From Paracoccaceae bacterium (GTDB taxonomy: Bacteria; Pseudomonadota; Alphaproteobacteria; Rhodobacterales; Rhodobacteraceae): 64,000 nt of DNA. Positions 63,557 to 64,000 of the stretch are shown in pieces. A program made the position numbers and the translations under genes. How positions within the stretch are numbered: position 1 is the stretch's first letter; every line of letters starts with the position of its first letter. The notes below the pieces were generated by a model that was given only the letters and a program-made list of their open reading frames with translations, did not search any database and was not told where the DNA came from. The stretch spans positions 186,001 through 250,000 of the forward strand of contig WGNF01000006.1 of the NCBI GenBank assembly GCA_016124615.1. Direction: 5' to 3'.

Positions 63557-64000
63557 ATGGTGGATTTTACGGCCCTGCCACCGGCGGCGCAGGCGCGCCA
63601 GCTTGGCCTGCCCGAGGGCGAGGTCGGGATTGACATCGGCCTGCGGATGAACCGCACCAACCGGGCCGGAAACGTTGCCGCAGTCGACCGGCTGGAGCTG
63701 GCGCCCGGCCACGCAGTGCTGGAGATCGGGCCGGGCAACGGCCGCCTGCTGCCCGACCTGATGGCGCGGGCGGCGGGGCTGCGCTACCTCGGCATCGATA
63801 TCTCGCCCACGATGGTGGCCGAGGCACGGGCCTTCAACGCGGCCCGCATCGCGATGGGCGAGGCGGCGTTCGAACTGGCCGAGGCCACCGCGATCCCTGC
63901 GGCCGATGCCAGTTTCGACCGGGCACTGGCGGTCAACGTGATCTACTTCTGGCCCGATCCGGTCGTGCAACTGCGGGAAATCCGCCGGGTTCTTGCCCCG
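63557..64000 (+). CDS. Class I SAM-dependent methyltransferase, 3' end outside window
   Basis: The first 148 residues of a methyltransferase. Motif I is VLEIGPGNGRLLPDL, then YLGIDISPTMVAEA for motif II, and DRALAVNVIYFWPDP as motif IV, typical of the SAM-binding Rossmann fold. ATG 63557 follows 28 nt after the LysR stop. The gene runs off the right edge. The acceptor is unknown. Confidence 0.85.
   Translation, partial: MVDFTALPPAAQARQLGLPEGEVGIDIGLRMNRTNRAGNVAAVDRLELAPGHAVLEIGPGNGRLLPDLMARAAGLRYLGIDISPTMVAEARAFNAARIAMGEAAFELAEATAIPAADASFDRALAVNVIYFWPDPVVQLREIRRVLAP

Overview
The window comes from a high-GC alphaproteobacterium, most likely a member of the Rhodobacterales (Rhodobacter/Paracoccus relatives). 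The evidence is the phaZ-phaC-phaP-phaR polyhydroxyalkanoate locus, the ParE/ThyX/SdhE/LdtR-like set, and intergenic repeats and FNR-type boxes of the kind seen in that group. It is chromosomal: thrS, parE, thyX, aspC and ppsA are all present. I see no rRNA, tRNA, CRISPR array, IS element or prophage. No gene-free stretch exceeds about 265 bases; the longest are 1906-2166, 50448-50709 and 41407-41612.

Region by region. 1-9.9 kb: a probable catabolic locus for an amine or amino compound. It has two tandem FAD oxidoreductases, a BetI-type TetR regulator, a PotABCD-like ABC importer, a class III aminotransferase and a Rieske oxygenase. Three copies of one palindrome (TTGAATG-N2-CATTCAA type) sit at its three promoter regions and suggest a single regulon. 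10-15.2 kb: old yellow enzyme, DUF302 protein, cytochrome c lipoprotein, a sulfide:quinone oxidoreductase-like flavoprotein with a SqrR-type box, and copper genes copC-copD. 15.3-23.9 kb: a pyruvate:acceptor oxidoreductase (porG-A-B) with a GltD-like NAD(P)H/Fe-S subunit, an ABC-2 exporter, and PEP synthase. FNR-like boxes precede the por operon and ppsA, so acetyl-CoA/pyruvate/PEP interconversion may be oxygen-regulated. 24-34.1 kb: two SbmA/BacA-type ABC proteins around GH3 and GH144 genes (likely beta-1,2-glucan breakdown), and a PLP decarboxylase/ATP-grasp pair.

34.1-40.5 kb: a patchwork in which the core genes parE and an ArsC/Spx-family gene are interleaved with accessory, partly AT-rich genes. 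These are BrnTA and HigBA toxin-antitoxin modules, an AbiJ-like STM4504/CBY_0614 protein, an orphan membrane protein and a divergent soluble GT51-like protein. 40.5-50.2 kb: thyX, a surface lipoprotein with its Slam-like outer-membrane translocator, glyoxalase I, a beta-barrel protein, an LdtR-like regulator, sdhE, an XRE regulator, aspC, a MATE exporter and a GST. 50.2-55.7 kb: a cold shock protein, a bufABCD bufferin (copper-binding RiPP) operon, and thrS. 56.2-62.5 kb: two alpha/beta hydrolases and the PHA cycle genes, with a large palindrome in front of phaP as a candidate PhaR site. 62.5-64 kb: a LysR regulator and the start of a methyltransferase.

The strongest leads are the three-operator amine regulon, the importer-GH3-GH144 operon with the decarboxylase/ATP-grasp pair just upstream, the Slam/lipoprotein pair, the bufferin operon, and the accessory patch around parE. 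All functions are read from sequence motifs and recalled family features; no database search was run.
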